From assembly GCA_022071955.1 (NCBI GenBank), contig JAJVIM010000003.1, forward strand, positions 434,001-498,000: a stretch of 64,000 nt of DNA, written 5' to 3'. The translations under genes and the position numbers were made by a program. A model generated the notes under the pieces. It saw only the letters and a program-made list of their open reading frames with translations. It did not search any database and was not told the origin of the DNA. The DNA is from Anaerolineae bacterium. GTDB lineage: Bacteria > Chloroflexota > Anaerolineae > 4572-78 > J111. Shown one piece after another: positions 48,714 through 57,925 of this stretch (position 1 is the stretch's first letter; each line of letters starts with the position of its first letter).

Positions 48714-50402
48714 ATGAGCACCATATTATCCAACAACAACATGGTTGTTGATAGCCTGCAACACATTCCGTTTTTCAGAGGCCTGTCGCCCACCACCCTG
48801 GCCAAAATCTCGGCCAAGCTGCATCAGGTGACGCTGGAGCATGGCCATATTGTGTTTACCGAAGGCGACCTGGGCGACTCGCTGTACCTGATTGAGTCCG
48901 GGCAGGTAAAAGTTTCGGTGCTCACCGACGGCGGAACGCACGAAAAAATCATCAACTATCTGGGGCCGGGCAACTTTTTTGGTGAAATGGCCCTCATTCT
49001 CGACCAGCGGCGCTCGGCCACCATCACCGTCACCATCGATGCTGATTTGTGGGTGCTGCACAAGGCCGATCTGGACGAACTGCTGGCCGACAACCCCGAA
49101 ATCGCTCTGCAAATTACCAAAGAATTAAGCCGCCGCCTGAGCGACGCGGTTTCCGAGGCCAGCCGCCGGCCCGGCTTTCGCCTGAGCGCGGTATTTGGCC
49201 CGGATGCCGGCCGGTTGGCTGAAAGCGTTTTCCGCCAAACCCAGCAGCGGGTGGTACTGTACGACGCCACCGGGCAGGGGCTGGTTGACGAGATTTCTGT
49301 GGCCAACCAGCACGAAAGTTTAGTGATTCTCACCGCCGAGTCAAATGGTTCCAGCGAAACGTTTGTAGAAACGCTGGGCATTTTGGCCGATGGCTTTGAT
49401 TGGGTGCTGGTGGTGCTACCCACTCAATACGATGAGATCAGCGTAAAAGCGGTGCAACTGGCGCAGGCGGCCGTGCTGTGCAATGTGCCTCGCTACGACT
49501 GGATTGCCAAATTCTGCTCCGGCCCGGTGTTTGAATGCGACAGTTCGCAGGTGAGCATCGACCGGGCTGCCCGCAAAATCACCCATCGGGTGGTGGGGCT
49601 GGCGCTCTCGAGCGGCGGCGCGCGCGGCATCGCTCACATTGGCGTGCTGGAAACGCTGGAAAAAGAAGGCATCCCCATCGATATGCTGGCCGGCACCAGC
49701 GCCGGCTCGTTGTTTGGCGGGCTGTACGCCGTGGGCAAAACGCCCGCCGAAATCGCTCAGTTTGCCCGGAATCTTATCAAACAAATCGATTTTAAAAGCG
49801 GCTTGTGGGATCCCAAATTCAGCCGGCCCTGGAATGGGCTGATCAAAGGCAAAGCCACCGTTAAATATCTGGCCAGGCACTTTAATGATGCCACCTTTGC
49901 CGATACCCGGATGCCGTTTTACGTGGTGGCCGCCGATGTGCTCACCGGTGAAGAGGTGGTGTTTGACACAGGTTCGCTGGCCGATGCCGTGCGGGCCAGC
50001 ATTGGGATGATCGGCATATTTTCACCCTACCAGATTGGCGATCACTACCTGATTGATGGCGGCGCGGTCAATCCGGTGCCGGCCAGCGTGCTGGCCGAGC
50101 GCGGGGCCAACATCATCATTGCCTCCAGCGTTATCCCTTCGCTGGAAGAAGAGCGCGCCCGGGGGCAGGTAGCGGCCCAACGCCAACGACAGCCCAATTT
50201 TTTGGGCGTGCTGAGCAACATGATGTCGATTATGGAGCGTGAAATTGTCAAAACCCGCATGGCCCCCGTCGATGTGCTGATCAAGCCCACAGTAGAAATT
50301 TTTACGGCGATGGATTACGACAACGCCGACGATTTTTTGGAACTGGGGCGCGACGCCGCCCGGCAAAACCTGTCTCACCTCAAAAAACTTTTTGTAAACT
50401 AG
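48714..50402 (+). CDS. Cyclic-nucleotide-binding-domain patatin-like phospholipase
   Basis: The 562-residue protein has a cNMP-binding domain (about 15-135: IPFFRGLSPTTLAKI, GDLGDSLYLIESGQVKV, FFGEMALILDQRRSATI). A middle region (about 150-285) and a patatin domain (about 296-470) follow. The patatin domain has LALSSGGARGIAHIGVLE, the nucleophile elbow GTSAGS and the catalytic Asp in LIDGGAVNP. This matches NTE/RssA-type lysophospholipases. The cNMP module probably responds to cAMP and has no DNA-binding domain. It has no RBS and is probably leaderless. Confidence 0.93.
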   Translation: MSTILSNNNMVVDSLQHIPFFRGLSPTTLAKISAKLHQVTLEHGHIVFTEGDLGDSLYLIESGQVKVSVLTDGGTHEKIINYLGPGNFFGEMALILDQRRSATITVTIDADLWVLHKADLDELLADNPEIALQITKELSRRLSDAVSEASRRPGFRLSAVFGPDAGRLAESVFRQTQQRVVLYDATGQGLVDEISVANQHESLVILTAESNGSSETFVETLGILADGFDWVLVVLPTQYDEISVKAVQLAQAAVLCNVPRYDWIAKFCSGPVFECDSSQVSIDRAARKITHRVVGLALSSGGARGIAHIGVLETLEKEGIPIDMLAGTSAGSLFGGLYAVGKTPAEIAQFARNLIKQIDFKSGLWDPKFSRPWNGLIKGKATVKYLARHFNDATFADTRMPFYVVAADVLTGEEVVFDTGSLADAVRASIGMIGIFSPYQIGDHYLIDGGAVNPVPASVLAERGANIIIASSVIPSLEEERARGQVAAQRQRQPNFLGVLSNMMSIMEREIVKTRMAPVDVLIKPTVEIFTAMDYDNADDFLELGRDAARQNLSHLKKLFVN

Positions 50403-50469
50403 CCCTTTTCGGCGGATTGAGTTACTATTCTGCTACCACGTCAGCCAAAATCCACATCACCAAAGAAAA

Positions 50470-51243
50470 ATGACGCCGATTGAAACAGAAATCGCTCTAT
50501 CCTTTTTTCTGCGCCTGCTGCTAGGCCACTTTGTTGGAGATTTTGTACTGCAGCCCTACTGGCTGGTGCTGGCCAAACGGGAGGGTTGGCCCGGCCTGAT
50601 TGTTCACGTAGGGGTGGTTACGTTTGTAACCACAATTTTGGCATGGGGCGTTATTCCCAATTGGTGGGTGTGGATGATTGTGCTGTTTCTGGTGCATCTT
50701 TTCACCGACCAGTTTCGTACCTTTGTTTTTACGGACAATAGCAAAGGCAAAGGGTTGGTTTTGCTGTTTGCCGACCAACTGGTGCATTTTACCTCGGTGG
50801 CGGTGATTGCCTGGGCAGCCACTGGCTGGACGCCAGGCACACTGACTTATCTTTTTGTGCCAGATGCCCCCAACCAATATCGACTGATGGTTTATTTAAC
50901 CGGATTGGCTATTTTAATCAGCACCGTGCCGGTGCTTGAGGTTGAATTTACCACTGCGGTTTGGGCGGCGCAGGGCCGGGAGATTGGCAAACCGGCCAGC
51001 ATTGATAAAGAAGACCGAATTCTGGGCAGCCTGGAACGGATTGTCGCCGCCGGGCTGATTCTGGTGGGTTATTATTGGCTGGCGCCGCTGGTTTTTTTGC
51101 CCCGGCTGGCGGTGATGGTTCGCCAGGGTCAGGCCCGGGATAATCGCACCGCCGTTGCCACCAAGTTGATCACCAGTTTCGGCGTCACTCTGATTGTGTG
51201 CATTCTGCTGCAAAATATAGCTTTGCCTAATGTGTTGCTGTGA
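50470..51243 (+). CDS. DUF3307 multi-TM membrane protein
   Basis: The 257-residue product has about six TM helices; the N-terminal FFLRLLLGHFVGDFVLQPYW is the DUF3307 signature. A cytoplasmic loop (about 150-190, GREIGKPASIDKEDRILGSLER) is present. Function unknown. A short AAGAAAA sequence precedes ATG 50470. Confidence 0.75.
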   Translation: MTPIETEIALSFFLRLLLGHFVGDFVLQPYWLVLAKREGWPGLIVHVGVVTFVTTILAWGVIPNWWVWMIVLFLVHLFTDQFRTFVFTDNSKGKGLVLLFADQLVHFTSVAVIAWAATGWTPGTLTYLFVPDAPNQYRLMVYLTGLAILISTVPVLEVEFTTAVWAAQGREIGKPASIDKEDRILGSLERIVAAGLILVGYYWLAPLVFLPRLAVMVRQGQARDNRTAVATKLITSFGVTLIVCILLQNIALPNVLL

Positions 51244-51289
51244 TTTGCTCGTGTAAAAATCAGCGAGTGAGCGAATCAGCGAGATGTAG

Positions 51290-51309
51290 GGGCGCTTCGC
51301 GAAGCGTCC
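51290..51309. repeat. Palindromic repeat, copy 3
   Basis: GGGCGCTTCGCGAAGCGTCC, one mismatch from the copies at 34085 and 43681, flanked by TGTAG and CTACC as in copy 1. Confidence 0.85.
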
Positions 51310-51403
51310 CTACCCAAAATGGGGAGCGCTCCTGCGGGGCACAGGTGGGTTGGGGAAGGGGAAGAAAAAGTGCAGGTTTCATCTTGAATCCAGTATAGAA
51401 TCA

Positions 51404-51436
51404 AAAAAGCCGCCAGTTGAGGCGGCTCTTTTTATC
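51404..51436. terminator. Terminator serving parB
   Basis: AAAAAGCCGCC / GGCGGCTCTTTTT stem-loop with loop AGTTGA, T-tract on both strands. Confidence 0.8.
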
Positions 51437-51448
51437 TGTTGGCAGATT

Positions 51449-52330
51449 CTATAACTGCTCATCCTCGCCCAGAATCGCGTCAAAGATGGCCTGCAATTCT
51501 TCCTGCGAATAAAAATGGATGGTGATTTTACCGGAGTCCTCTTCGGAGCGGGATAGCTCCACCCGGGTACCGAGTTTGGACTCAAAGCGGGCCAGCATGG
51601 CTTTGTCGTGCGGGGTGAGCGGCGGGCGTTTGGGTTTGGCCGCATCGTCGCCGGTGAGCATTTGCCGCACCAGCGTTTCAGTTTGGCGCACGTTCAACCC
51701 CCGGCTGATGATTGTTCCCAACGCAAGCAGTTGATCGCGATTCTTTTTGAGGCTGAGTAGCGCCCGGGCGTGACCTTCGGTAATTTTGCCGAGGGCCAGC
51801 GCGTTTTTTATTTCATCCGGCAGGTTGAGCAAACGCACCGTGTTGGCCACGGCGGTTCGGCTTTTGCCCACCCGCTCGGCCACAGCTTCCTGGGTCAACC
51901 CAAATTCTTCCATCAACTGGGCAAAAGCCTGCGCCTCTTCCAAAGGATTCAAATCGGCGCGCTGAATATTTTCAACAATGGCCAATTCCAGCATTTGCTG
52001 GGGGGTTGTCTCTTTAATCACCACCGGCACGCGGCTCAGGCCGGCCAACTGGCTGGCCCGCCAGCGGCGCTCGCCGGCAATGAGCTGATAGCCGTTCTGG
52101 CCTTTGGTCACCACCAGCGGCTGGATCAGCCCGTGTTCGGCAATGGAGTTGGCCAGTTCCTGAAGTTCGTTGGGGTCCATCACTTGCCGGGGCTGGTGCG
52201 GATTGGGCGAAATCTGGTCGATGGGCAGTTCTACCGCGCCGCCGGTTGGTTCTTCACCCGCCGGCCGGCTGCCGGCCGAAGGCGGAATCAACGCGTCTAA
52301 CCCTTTACCCAGACCTCGTTTTTTGTTCAT
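51449..52330 (-). CDS. parB: Chromosome-partitioning protein ParB
   Basis: The 293-residue protein from ATG 52330 (AGAGGA about 8 nt before) begins MNKKRGLGKGLDALIPP. It has the N-terminal CTPase/ParB motif (QISPNPHQPRQV; GERRWRASQLAGL), the HTH (LTQEAVAERVGKSRTAVANT) and a C-terminal dimerisation domain (GKITIHFYSQEELQAIFDAI). It binds parS and loads SMC. Operon partner of parA, with 23 bp between. Confidence 0.97.
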   Translation of the reverse strand: MNKKRGLGKGLDALIPPSAGSRPAGEEPTGGAVELPIDQISPNPHQPRQVMDPNELQELANSIAEHGLIQPLVVTKGQNGYQLIAGERRWRASQLAGLSRVPVVIKETTPQQMLELAIVENIQRADLNPLEEAQAFAQLMEEFGLTQEAVAERVGKSRTAVANTVRLLNLPDEIKNALALGKITEGHARALLSLKKNRDQLLALGTIISRGLNVRQTETLVRQMLTGDDAAKPKRPPLTPHDKAMLARFESKLGTRVELSRSEEDSGKITIHFYSQEELQAIFDAILGEDEQL

Positions 52331-52353
52331 ACCAATATCCTCTATCCGCATGG

Positions 52354-53151
52354 CTACGCCGCCAGCAACTGCGACCGAACCCGGCCCAGCAGCTCTTCGG
52401 TCAGGTCGTGATAGGCTTTACTGCCCGGCGAATTGGGCGCGTAAGCCAGGATATCTTCGCCGTAGCTGGGCGCTTCGCTCAACCGCACGTTGCGCGGCAC
52501 AATGGTGCTAAACATTTCATTGGGGAAATGGGCCTGCACCTCGCGCACCACATCGGCGGCCAGGTTGGTGCGGCTGTCGAACATGGTCATCACCACGCCG
52601 GATACGTGCAGTTTGTTATTGAGATTTTCGCGCACCAGATTGATAGTATGCATCAACTGGCTCAGCCCTTCGAGGGCCAGATATTCGCACTGCACCGGGA
52701 TGATGACGCCTTCTGTTGAGGCGGTCAGCGCGTTCACCGTGAGCAGCCCCAGGCTGGGCGGCGTGTCGATCAAAATAAAATTATAGTCACTCAAAATGGG
52801 TTGCAGGGCGCGCTGCAGCAGGCTTTCCCGGGCAAACATCTGCACCATTTCCACCTCGGCGGCGGCCAGTTCCGGCGAGGCCGGCGCAACGGCCAATCGC
52901 TGCCGGCGAGTGGTTTGGATCACGTCGGGCAGAGCCATTTTGTTGATCAGCACATCATACAGCGAGGGCGCGCCGTTTTCCAGCCGAACTCCAAGACTGG
53001 AGGTGGCGTTGGCCTGCGGATCAGCATCGATCACCAGCACTTTGGCTTTGCGGGCTGCCAAAAATGCGGCCAGGTTTACTGCGGTGGTGGTTTTGCCCAC
53101 CCCGCCTTTTTGGTTGGCAATGGTATAAATAAATGCAGATTGTTGAGTCAT
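52354..53151 (-). CDS. parA: Chromosome-partitioning ATPase ParA/Soj
   Basis: The 265-residue ATPase from ATG 53151 begins [20 protein letters not shown], with deviant Walker A KGGVGKTT. It has the sensor [13 protein letters not shown] and [13 protein letters not shown]. It acts with ParB in origin segregation. A TTG at 53154 precedes the ATG; ATG is preferred. Confidence 0.97.
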   Translation of the reverse strand: MTQQSAFIYTIANQKGGVGKTTTAVNLAAFLAARKAKVLVIDADPQANATSSLGVRLENGAPSLYDVLINKMALPDVIQTTRRQRLAVAPASPELAAAEVEMVQMFARESLLQRALQPILSDYNFILIDTPPSLGLLTVNALTASTEGVIIPVQCEYLALEGLSQLMHTINLVRENLNNKLHVSGVVMTMFDSRTNLAADVVREVQAHFPNEMFSTIVPRNVRLSEAPSYGEDILAYAPNSPGSKAYHDLTEELLGRVRSQLLAA

Positions 53152-53266
53152 CAATTTTGCCTGCCTGGCAAGCTAACCAAACACGTGGCGTCAATTTTCC
53201 GGATTTTGAGCCGATGGGGAGCAGGTGGCTGCCATTGTAACATGGCTTTTTGCCACAAACAAGCCA

Positions 53267-54118
53267 TCAAACCGGATGCTGGGCCAGATACTGCTCAACT
53301 TCGGCCCGATCCGGCACGCCCGCCGGGCCGTTCCGCTCGATGGCCATTGAGGCGGTCACGTTGGCAAAGCGGGCCGACTGGCGCAGGTCGTTGGTTTCAA
53401 AGTAGCGGATAAAAAAGGCGGCGGCAAACACATCGCCGGCGCCGGTGGGGTCAACCGGTTGGGCCGGGCGCGGCGGCACGCTGATTCTGTCGCCCTGCGC
53501 AAAAATGGTGCAGCCGCTTTCGCCCTGGGTTACTACCAGAATATTGGCCCGGCTGGCCCAATCCTCGGCAATGGACCAATCCTGCTCAACATCTTCAATG
53601 CTGATGACGGTGGTGTGCAATTTGGGCAGCAGTTGGTCAACGTGGTGCCAGTTGCCCAGCGACACCCGGCCTTGCTCATCCCACTGGCGCAACCAGCCCT
53701 GCGGCGTGGCGGTGAGCCGGGCGTCGCCAAACGCGGTGGCGATATCTGGTTCAAGTTCCTGCGTGAGCGGGCAAAGGTGAATGAGGCTGGCCTGGCGGCA
53801 ACTGGCCGGAATATCGGCGGCGCGAATGGGGGCCGCCACCGGGCCAACTGTTTGCTGGCGATGGCCGTGCTGGTTGTACACGTTGCGAAAGGTGGTGGTT
53901 GCCGGCGAGGGCAGCACATGCCATTTAACATCGCGTAAAAAAGGGATTGGTTCAAAATCCGGCGCAGCGGTGGTGATGACCACCGGCCGCCAGTCCAGTT
54001 TTTTAACCACCGCGGTGGCGTACGTAACGGTACCGCCGATCGAGAAGTTGCCGTTTTGGTGCAGGTCTTTGGTAACGTGCCCAACCAGCACGTAAGTAAA
54101 AGGTTGTTTGGTGGTCAT
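53267..54118 (-). CDS. PfkB-family carbohydrate kinase
   Basis: The 283-residue protein has an N-terminal TYVLVGHVTKDLHQNG and GGTVTYATAV, and the PfkB signature DPTGAGDVFAAAFF with the catalytic Asp. It is expected to phosphorylate a sugar or nucleoside. ATG 54118 is preferred to the longer 54163 frame. Its place between jag and parA in the replication-origin block is unusual. Confidence 0.85.
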   Translation of the reverse strand: MTTKQPFTYVLVGHVTKDLHQNGNFSIGGTVTYATAVVKKLDWRPVVITTAAPDFEPIPFLRDVKWHVLPSPATTTFRNVYNQHGHRQQTVGPVAAPIRAADIPASCRQASLIHLCPLTQELEPDIATAFGDARLTATPQGWLRQWDEQGRVSLGNWHHVDQLLPKLHTTVISIEDVEQDWSIAEDWASRANILVVTQGESGCTIFAQGDRISVPPRPAQPVDPTGAGDVFAAAFFIRYFETNDLRQSARFANVTASMAIERNGPAGVPDRAEVEQYLAQHPV

Positions 54119-54199
54119 GGGCGCCCCAAAATTGATGATAAAAACGGCAGGGGCAACTGCCACGCAGCGCCCCTGCTGGTACGGCGAGGAAAAGTTATG

Positions 54200-55009
54200 T
54201 TACTTGGGAATAATGGTGACTTTACGGTTGTTTTCGCGGCCAATGCTTTTGGTGTATACCTTGGGATGGTCTCGCAGGGTCAGATGAATGATTCGCCGTT
54301 CGTAGGGCGTCATTGCTTCGAGCACGACCCGTTCGCGGCTGGACATGGCCCGCTCGGCCATACGCTCGGCCATTTTTTGCAGCGATTTGCGCCGGCGGGA
54401 GCGATACGATTCAACATCCAGCACCACTCGCTGCCAGCTTCCTTTATCTTTGCTAACCATCAGCCGCACCATATATTGCAGCGCCTGCAAGGTTTCGCTG
54501 CGGCGGCCGATCAGAATTCCCAAATCGTTGCCGGTAATATCCAGCACTGTGGGCACCGGGTCACCGGGGTTTTCAACCAGGTCCGGCGCAAGTCTAACCA
54601 CAACCTGAGCCTGAATGCTCATTAATTCCAACAGGTGTTCAAGATAGCCGCGAGCCAGTTCATTGGCGTCGGCGTCCGAGGAGCCGGTGTCGGACTCATC
54701 GTCGGCGTCGGCCTCATCCAGCCAGTTGGCCGGCGCGGCGGCTGCCGGAGCCGGTGGTTCGGGCGGTGGTGGCGGCGCGGCCGGGGCAGTTGGCGCCGGT
54801 GGTTCGGTAGCGGGCGCGGGTGGCACACTCCGAACGGTCAGCCTCACCAACGCCTCTTCTGAACCGAGACCAAAAATACCGCGTTTCCCTTCGGACAAAA
54901 TTTCAACATCTACCTGCTCACGGGCCACTCCCAGTTGAGCCAGGCCCTGTTCAATTGCTTCATTAACGGTTTTAGCGCTTACGTCTAGACTTTCGTTTTG
55001 GTTTGACAT
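54200..55009 (-). CDS. jag: Jag/SpoIIIJ-associated RNA-binding protein
   Basis: The 269-residue protein has an N-terminal Jag_N domain (1-60: VNEAIEQGLAQLG, GKRGIFGLGSEEA), a Pro/Ala-rich linker, a KH domain (about 130-200, DITGNDLGILIGRRSETLQ) and an R3H domain (about 205-265: MTPYERRIIHLTLRD). It is the classical partner of YidC. It overlaps yidC by 38 nt, with its SD (AGAGAAAA) inside yidC. Confidence 0.94.
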   Translation of the reverse strand: MSNQNESLDVSAKTVNEAIEQGLAQLGVAREQVDVEILSEGKRGIFGLGSEEALVRLTVRSVPPAPATEPPAPTAPAAPPPPPEPPAPAAAAPANWLDEADADDESDTGSSDADANELARGYLEHLLELMSIQAQVVVRLAPDLVENPGDPVPTVLDITGNDLGILIGRRSETLQALQYMVRLMVSKDKGSWQRVVLDVESYRSRRRKSLQKMAERMAERAMSSRERVVLEAMTPYERRIIHLTLRDHPKVYTKSIGRENNRKVTIIPK

Positions 55010-56330
55010 TTTTCTCTGTCTTCTCTTCTCCGGATGTCGTTGTTACCGGTGCGGCTTCTAACTGCTTGCTGCTGGTTGTCACCAAAGCCGGTTGTTGATC
55101 AAACTGGGTTTTGGTGAAATAATGTTGGGCCACACCCAAAACATTGCTGGTAAACCAGTATAACGTCAACCCCGAAGGTACAATGAGGGCAAAGTACCCA
55201 AACATCAGGGGCATAAATTTCATAATGCTTTGCATTTGTGCTTGCTGCGGGTCGGAACTGGGGGGAGTCATCAAATTTTGCATATACAACTGAGACACAA
55301 CCAGCAGCACCGGCATAATCAGGTACGCAATCGCATGTGGCCAGCCTACCGCCGGCGGGAAAGGCCACAACCATTCCAGGCCGCCACCCCAGGTAGAGAC
55401 CGGCCCGGACAGGCTGGGAATCCACAGGAACCCTTCGTTGAGCAGCCCTTCGTGAGAGAGCTGAATCAGCGCCCGGTACAGGGCAAACCAGATGGGCATC
55501 TGCACCAGCATTGGCAAACAGCCGCCCAACGGATTAACGCCCGCTTCTTTGTACAGGGCCATCTGCTCGCGAGCCAGCGATTCGCGGTCGTTTTTATATT
55601 TGTCTTGCAGCGCTTTTAGCTGCGGCTGGAGCGCCGCCATCGCTTTGGACGACTTGATTTGTTGCATGTTCAGCGGGAAGGTAGCTAACCGCACCACCAC
55701 GGTGAACAGGATAATCGCAAACCCAAAAGCGAAGGGCAACCCAATGGAGCGCAACCCCTTGTCAAAGAAAACCAGAGCTTTGGCTACAAAATTAACAAAA
55801 CCGCCCCACAACCCCAGTTCCGGCGATTCGGTGGTAACGGTCGCCGACGCTTGCAGGCTTCGCCCGTTAACATTGAGCACGGCACTATTAACAATAGTCT
55901 GCCCGGCAGAAGAGGTTGAAGGCGGAATGGCGGCGTACATCACCTCCGCTTCCTGCCCCGGTTCCAACGTACCGGACCATTTCACCACATTTTGAGTACC
56001 GCTGGCGGTGCCAACCGTCGCCGTGATGCTCTTCTCTTGCAGCGCCAACCGGTCGAGCTGGTCTGGCAGTTCATCAACCAGCTCCGGCGAAATAGTCGCG
56101 TTGCTGTTATTTTTAATGCTGATGGTGTAAGTAACGGGATGGCCCAGCAAAACCACTTCTGCACTGGCAGATTTGTCAAACTGAATATCTGTGCCCTGAG
56201 CGTCGCCAATGACGGTATTCGGGCTGCCTGTTGGCGAGGCCGCGGTAGCTGGCCGGCCAAAAGCCAATACCGCAATCAACCCCAGAATAAACAGTGGCAC
56301 GGCCAAAATTTTAAAATCTTGAAGTCGCAA
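54972..56330 (-). CDS. yidC: Membrane insertase YidC with DUF11-like ectodomain
   Basis: The preferred start TTG 56330 has GGGAGAAGAG upstream and gives 452 residues; the longer frame overlaps yidD by about 120 nt. A TM helix (about 7-25) precedes an Ig/DUF11-like domain (about 40-165: YTISIKNNSNATISPELVDE), then the YidC core of five TM helices (about 180-430). The core has FGFAIILFTVVVRLATFPL, QPQLKALQDKYKNDRE and VNPLGGCLPMLVQMPIW. The C-terminus is basic (KPKRKSRRKR). It inserts membrane proteins with SecYEG. The DUF11-like insert replaces the usual P1 or no domain. Confidence 0.93.
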   Translation of the reverse strand: MRLQDFKILAVPLFILGLIAVLAFGRPATAASPTGSPNTVIGDAQGTDIQFDKSASAEVVLLGHPVTYTISIKNNSNATISPELVDELPDQLDRLALQEKSITATVGTASGTQNVVKWSGTLEPGQEAEVMYAAIPPSTSSAGQTIVNSAVLNVNGRSLQASATVTTESPELGLWGGFVNFVAKALVFFDKGLRSIGLPFAFGFAIILFTVVVRLATFPLNMQQIKSSKAMAALQPQLKALQDKYKNDRESLAREQMALYKEAGVNPLGGCLPMLVQMPIWFALYRALIQLSHEGLLNEGFLWIPSLSGPVSTWGGGLEWLWPFPPAVGWPHAIAYLIMPVLLVVSQLYMQNLMTPPSSDPQQAQMQSIMKFMPLMFGYFALIVPSGLTLYWFTSNVLGVAQHYFTKTQFDQQPALVTTSSKQLEAAPVTTTSGEEKTEKNVKPKRKSRRKR

Positions 56331-56367
56331 GGTCGTACTCTTCTCCCAGAAAGCTCCGTTTCCAACG

Positions 56368-56649
56368 TTACGGCTGGTGGCTTTCTCCGCTCTCAGAATG
56401 TGAATTTTTGGGCCGCCACGGAAACTCCAGCACAAATTTCTCCGGCACGGGGTCATATCCGCCCGGGTGGAACGGATGGCAACGGCCAATACGGGTTACC
56501 GTGAGCCAACCGCCCTTAAAAAAGCCGTGCTTTTGTATGGCCTCGTAGCCATAATGTGAACAGGTTGGGTGAAACCGGCAGGCAGACGGCAGCCCGGGTG
56601 AAATAAACTTTTGGTAGAACCGGATCAACGCCAAAGCGATGGTTTTCAT
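56368..56649 (-). CDS. yidD: Membrane protein insertion efficiency factor
   Basis: The 93-residue protein has [39 protein letters not shown] and [15 protein letters not shown], the YidD signature with conserved Cys. Standard position between rnpA and yidC. Confidence 0.97.
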   Translation of the reverse strand: MKTIALALIRFYQKFISPGLPSACRFHPTCSHYGYEAIQKHGFFKGGWLTVTRIGRCHPFHPGGYDPVPEKFVLEFPWRPKNSHSESGESHQP

Positions 56650-56659
56650 AAAGGTCTAC

Positions 56660-56998
56660 CTATTCTTCCCACACCCCAGCCTCTTTGAGCAGATTTTCCA
56701 CCGACTGCGCCAATTCCAGATAACTGGCCTGGGCAGCGCGTTTACGGGCTACAAACACAATGTCAAACCCGGTTTGAACCTGCGCCAGCCGCAGCCGGAC
56801 GGCTTCACGGACTCTGCGTTTGATTTTGTTACGTTGAACGGCTTTGCCCAACTGTTTGCTTACAACAAATCCAAAGCGGCTGTGGTCTAAATTATTCCGT
56901 AGAAATGCCAGCACCAAAAATGGGCTGGCATTTGATTTTCCAACGTGCCGCACACGCCTGAAATCGTCGTTGCGGCGTAATCGGTACTTGCGCTTCAT
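56660..56998 (-). CDS. rnpA: Ribonuclease P protein component
   Basis: The 112-residue basic protein has LRRNDDFRRVRHVG, RFGFVVSKQLGKAVQRNKIK and RRVREAVRL, the RNR motif region. It assists tRNA 5' processing. Follows rpmH by 55 bp. Confidence 0.97.
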   Translation of the reverse strand: MKRKYRLRRNDDFRRVRHVGKSNASPFLVLAFLRNNLDHSRFGFVVSKQLGKAVQRNKIKRRVREAVRLRLAQVQTGFDIVFVARKRAAQASYLELAQSVENLLKEAGVWEE

Positions 56999-57053
56999 AG
57001 GTCACCAGTAACCAGAGAAGTTAGCCGCTGGCTACTGAACCCGCCAATTTCGC

Positions 57054-57230
57054 TCAGTCCGCATTCCAATTGGTGCGCTTGGGATGGTTGCGTTGGACAG
57101 CCAAAACCAGGCGTCCCCGCGCCCGTCGCGCCTTTAATACCCGTCGCCCGCCACTGGTAGCCATTCTGGCTCTAAAGCCGTGAACCCGCGCACGGCGACG
57201 TCGTTTTGGTTGATACGTTCTTTTGGTCAT
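57054..57230 (-). CDS. rpmH: Ribosomal protein bL34
   Basis: A short minus-strand ORF of 58 residues, below usual length cut-offs: [20 protein letters not shown] onward, with [19 protein letters not shown] and ending NWNAD. This is the bL34 sequence, slightly longer than the usual 44-46 at its C-terminus. A TTGCCA-N17-TATAAT promoter lies upstream. It starts the rpmH-rnpA-yidD-yidC-jag block. Confidence 0.96.
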   Translation of the reverse strand: MTKRTYQPKRRRRARVHGFRARMATSGGRRVLKARRARGRLVLAVQRNHPKRTNWNAD

Positions 57231-57270
57231 TGTAATACTAACCCCTTACCTAGTAATAAGTTGACGAGAA

Positions 57271-57299
57271 ATTATACCCTTGTGGACTTTGATTGGCAA
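57271..57299 (-). promoter_or_regulatory. rpmH promoter
   Basis: On the minus strand: TTGCCA (57299-57294), 17 bp, perfect TATAAT (57276-57271). Confidence 0.75.
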
Positions 57300-57330
57300 A
57301 ATTGCGGTTTAGGCTGGGTAAAACCAAACC

Positions 57331-57804
57331 TCAATCCCGGCTGCCGGGCAGCGCCCGTGGGTCGATGGCTTTTGGTTCAAACGCCGCAGAGAGCACAATT
57401 GAGGTGTTGGTTGGCCCAAACTGGCTCAACTGGCCGATGACTCTTTCCAGATGCTCCGTCGAAGCCGCCGCAACTTTTATAATGAAGGCGTCCGGCCCGG
57501 CCAGGTGGTAACATTCCAGCACTTCGGGCATTTGTTGCAGCCGGGCTGTGAGGGCCGGGTATTGCTGGCTGGAGGTTTGCAGCCGGATAAACGCTGCTAC
57601 CGGCAACCCTACCGCCTCCGGTGAGACAACCGCCCGGTAACCGGCCACAATCCCCGTTTCTTCCAGCCGCCGAATCCGCTCGGCCACCGCCGGCGGCGAC
57701 ATGCCGATAGCCCGGCCCAATTCTGCCAGCGAGACACGGGCGTTGGTTTGCAGCGCCCGCACAATCTGCCAGCCTACGTCATCCAATAATTTTTTGCTTT
57801 CCAC
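57331..57804 (-). CDS. Lrp/AsnC-family transcriptional regulator
   Basis: The 157-residue protein starts at GTG 57804, with an HTH (LDDVGWQIVRALQTNARVSL, MSPPAVAERIRRLEE) and a RAM ligand-binding domain (about 65-140: GLPVAAFIRLQ, VLECYHLAGPDAFIIKV). It is divergent from the LysE-type exporter, 121 bp away, and probably regulates it in response to an amino acid. Confidence 0.93.
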   Translation of the reverse strand: MESKKLLDDVGWQIVRALQTNARVSLAELGRAIGMSPPAVAERIRRLEETGIVAGYRAVVSPEAVGLPVAAFIRLQTSSQQYPALTARLQQMPEVLECYHLAGPDAFIIKVAAASTEHLERVIGQLSQFGPTNTSIVLSAAFEPKAIDPRALPGSRD

Positions 57805-57925
57805 GGCAAATCTGCCAATCCTTTTAAGAAAATAAGTAAAACTACCAAACTGGCTTTAAATAGCCATTCATTTTTTTATAAATATTCGCTAAACTTAACA
57901 CCAATTCTCTATTGAGGCAATTACT

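Noticed and set aside
51449..53151. parS near parAB
   Set aside because: No TGTTCCACGTGAAACA-type sequence was spotted near the genes by eye.
57231..57330. oriC between rpmH and the next gene
   Set aside because: The rpmH-parAB block suggests origin proximity, but no DnaA gene and no cluster of DnaA boxes is visible.
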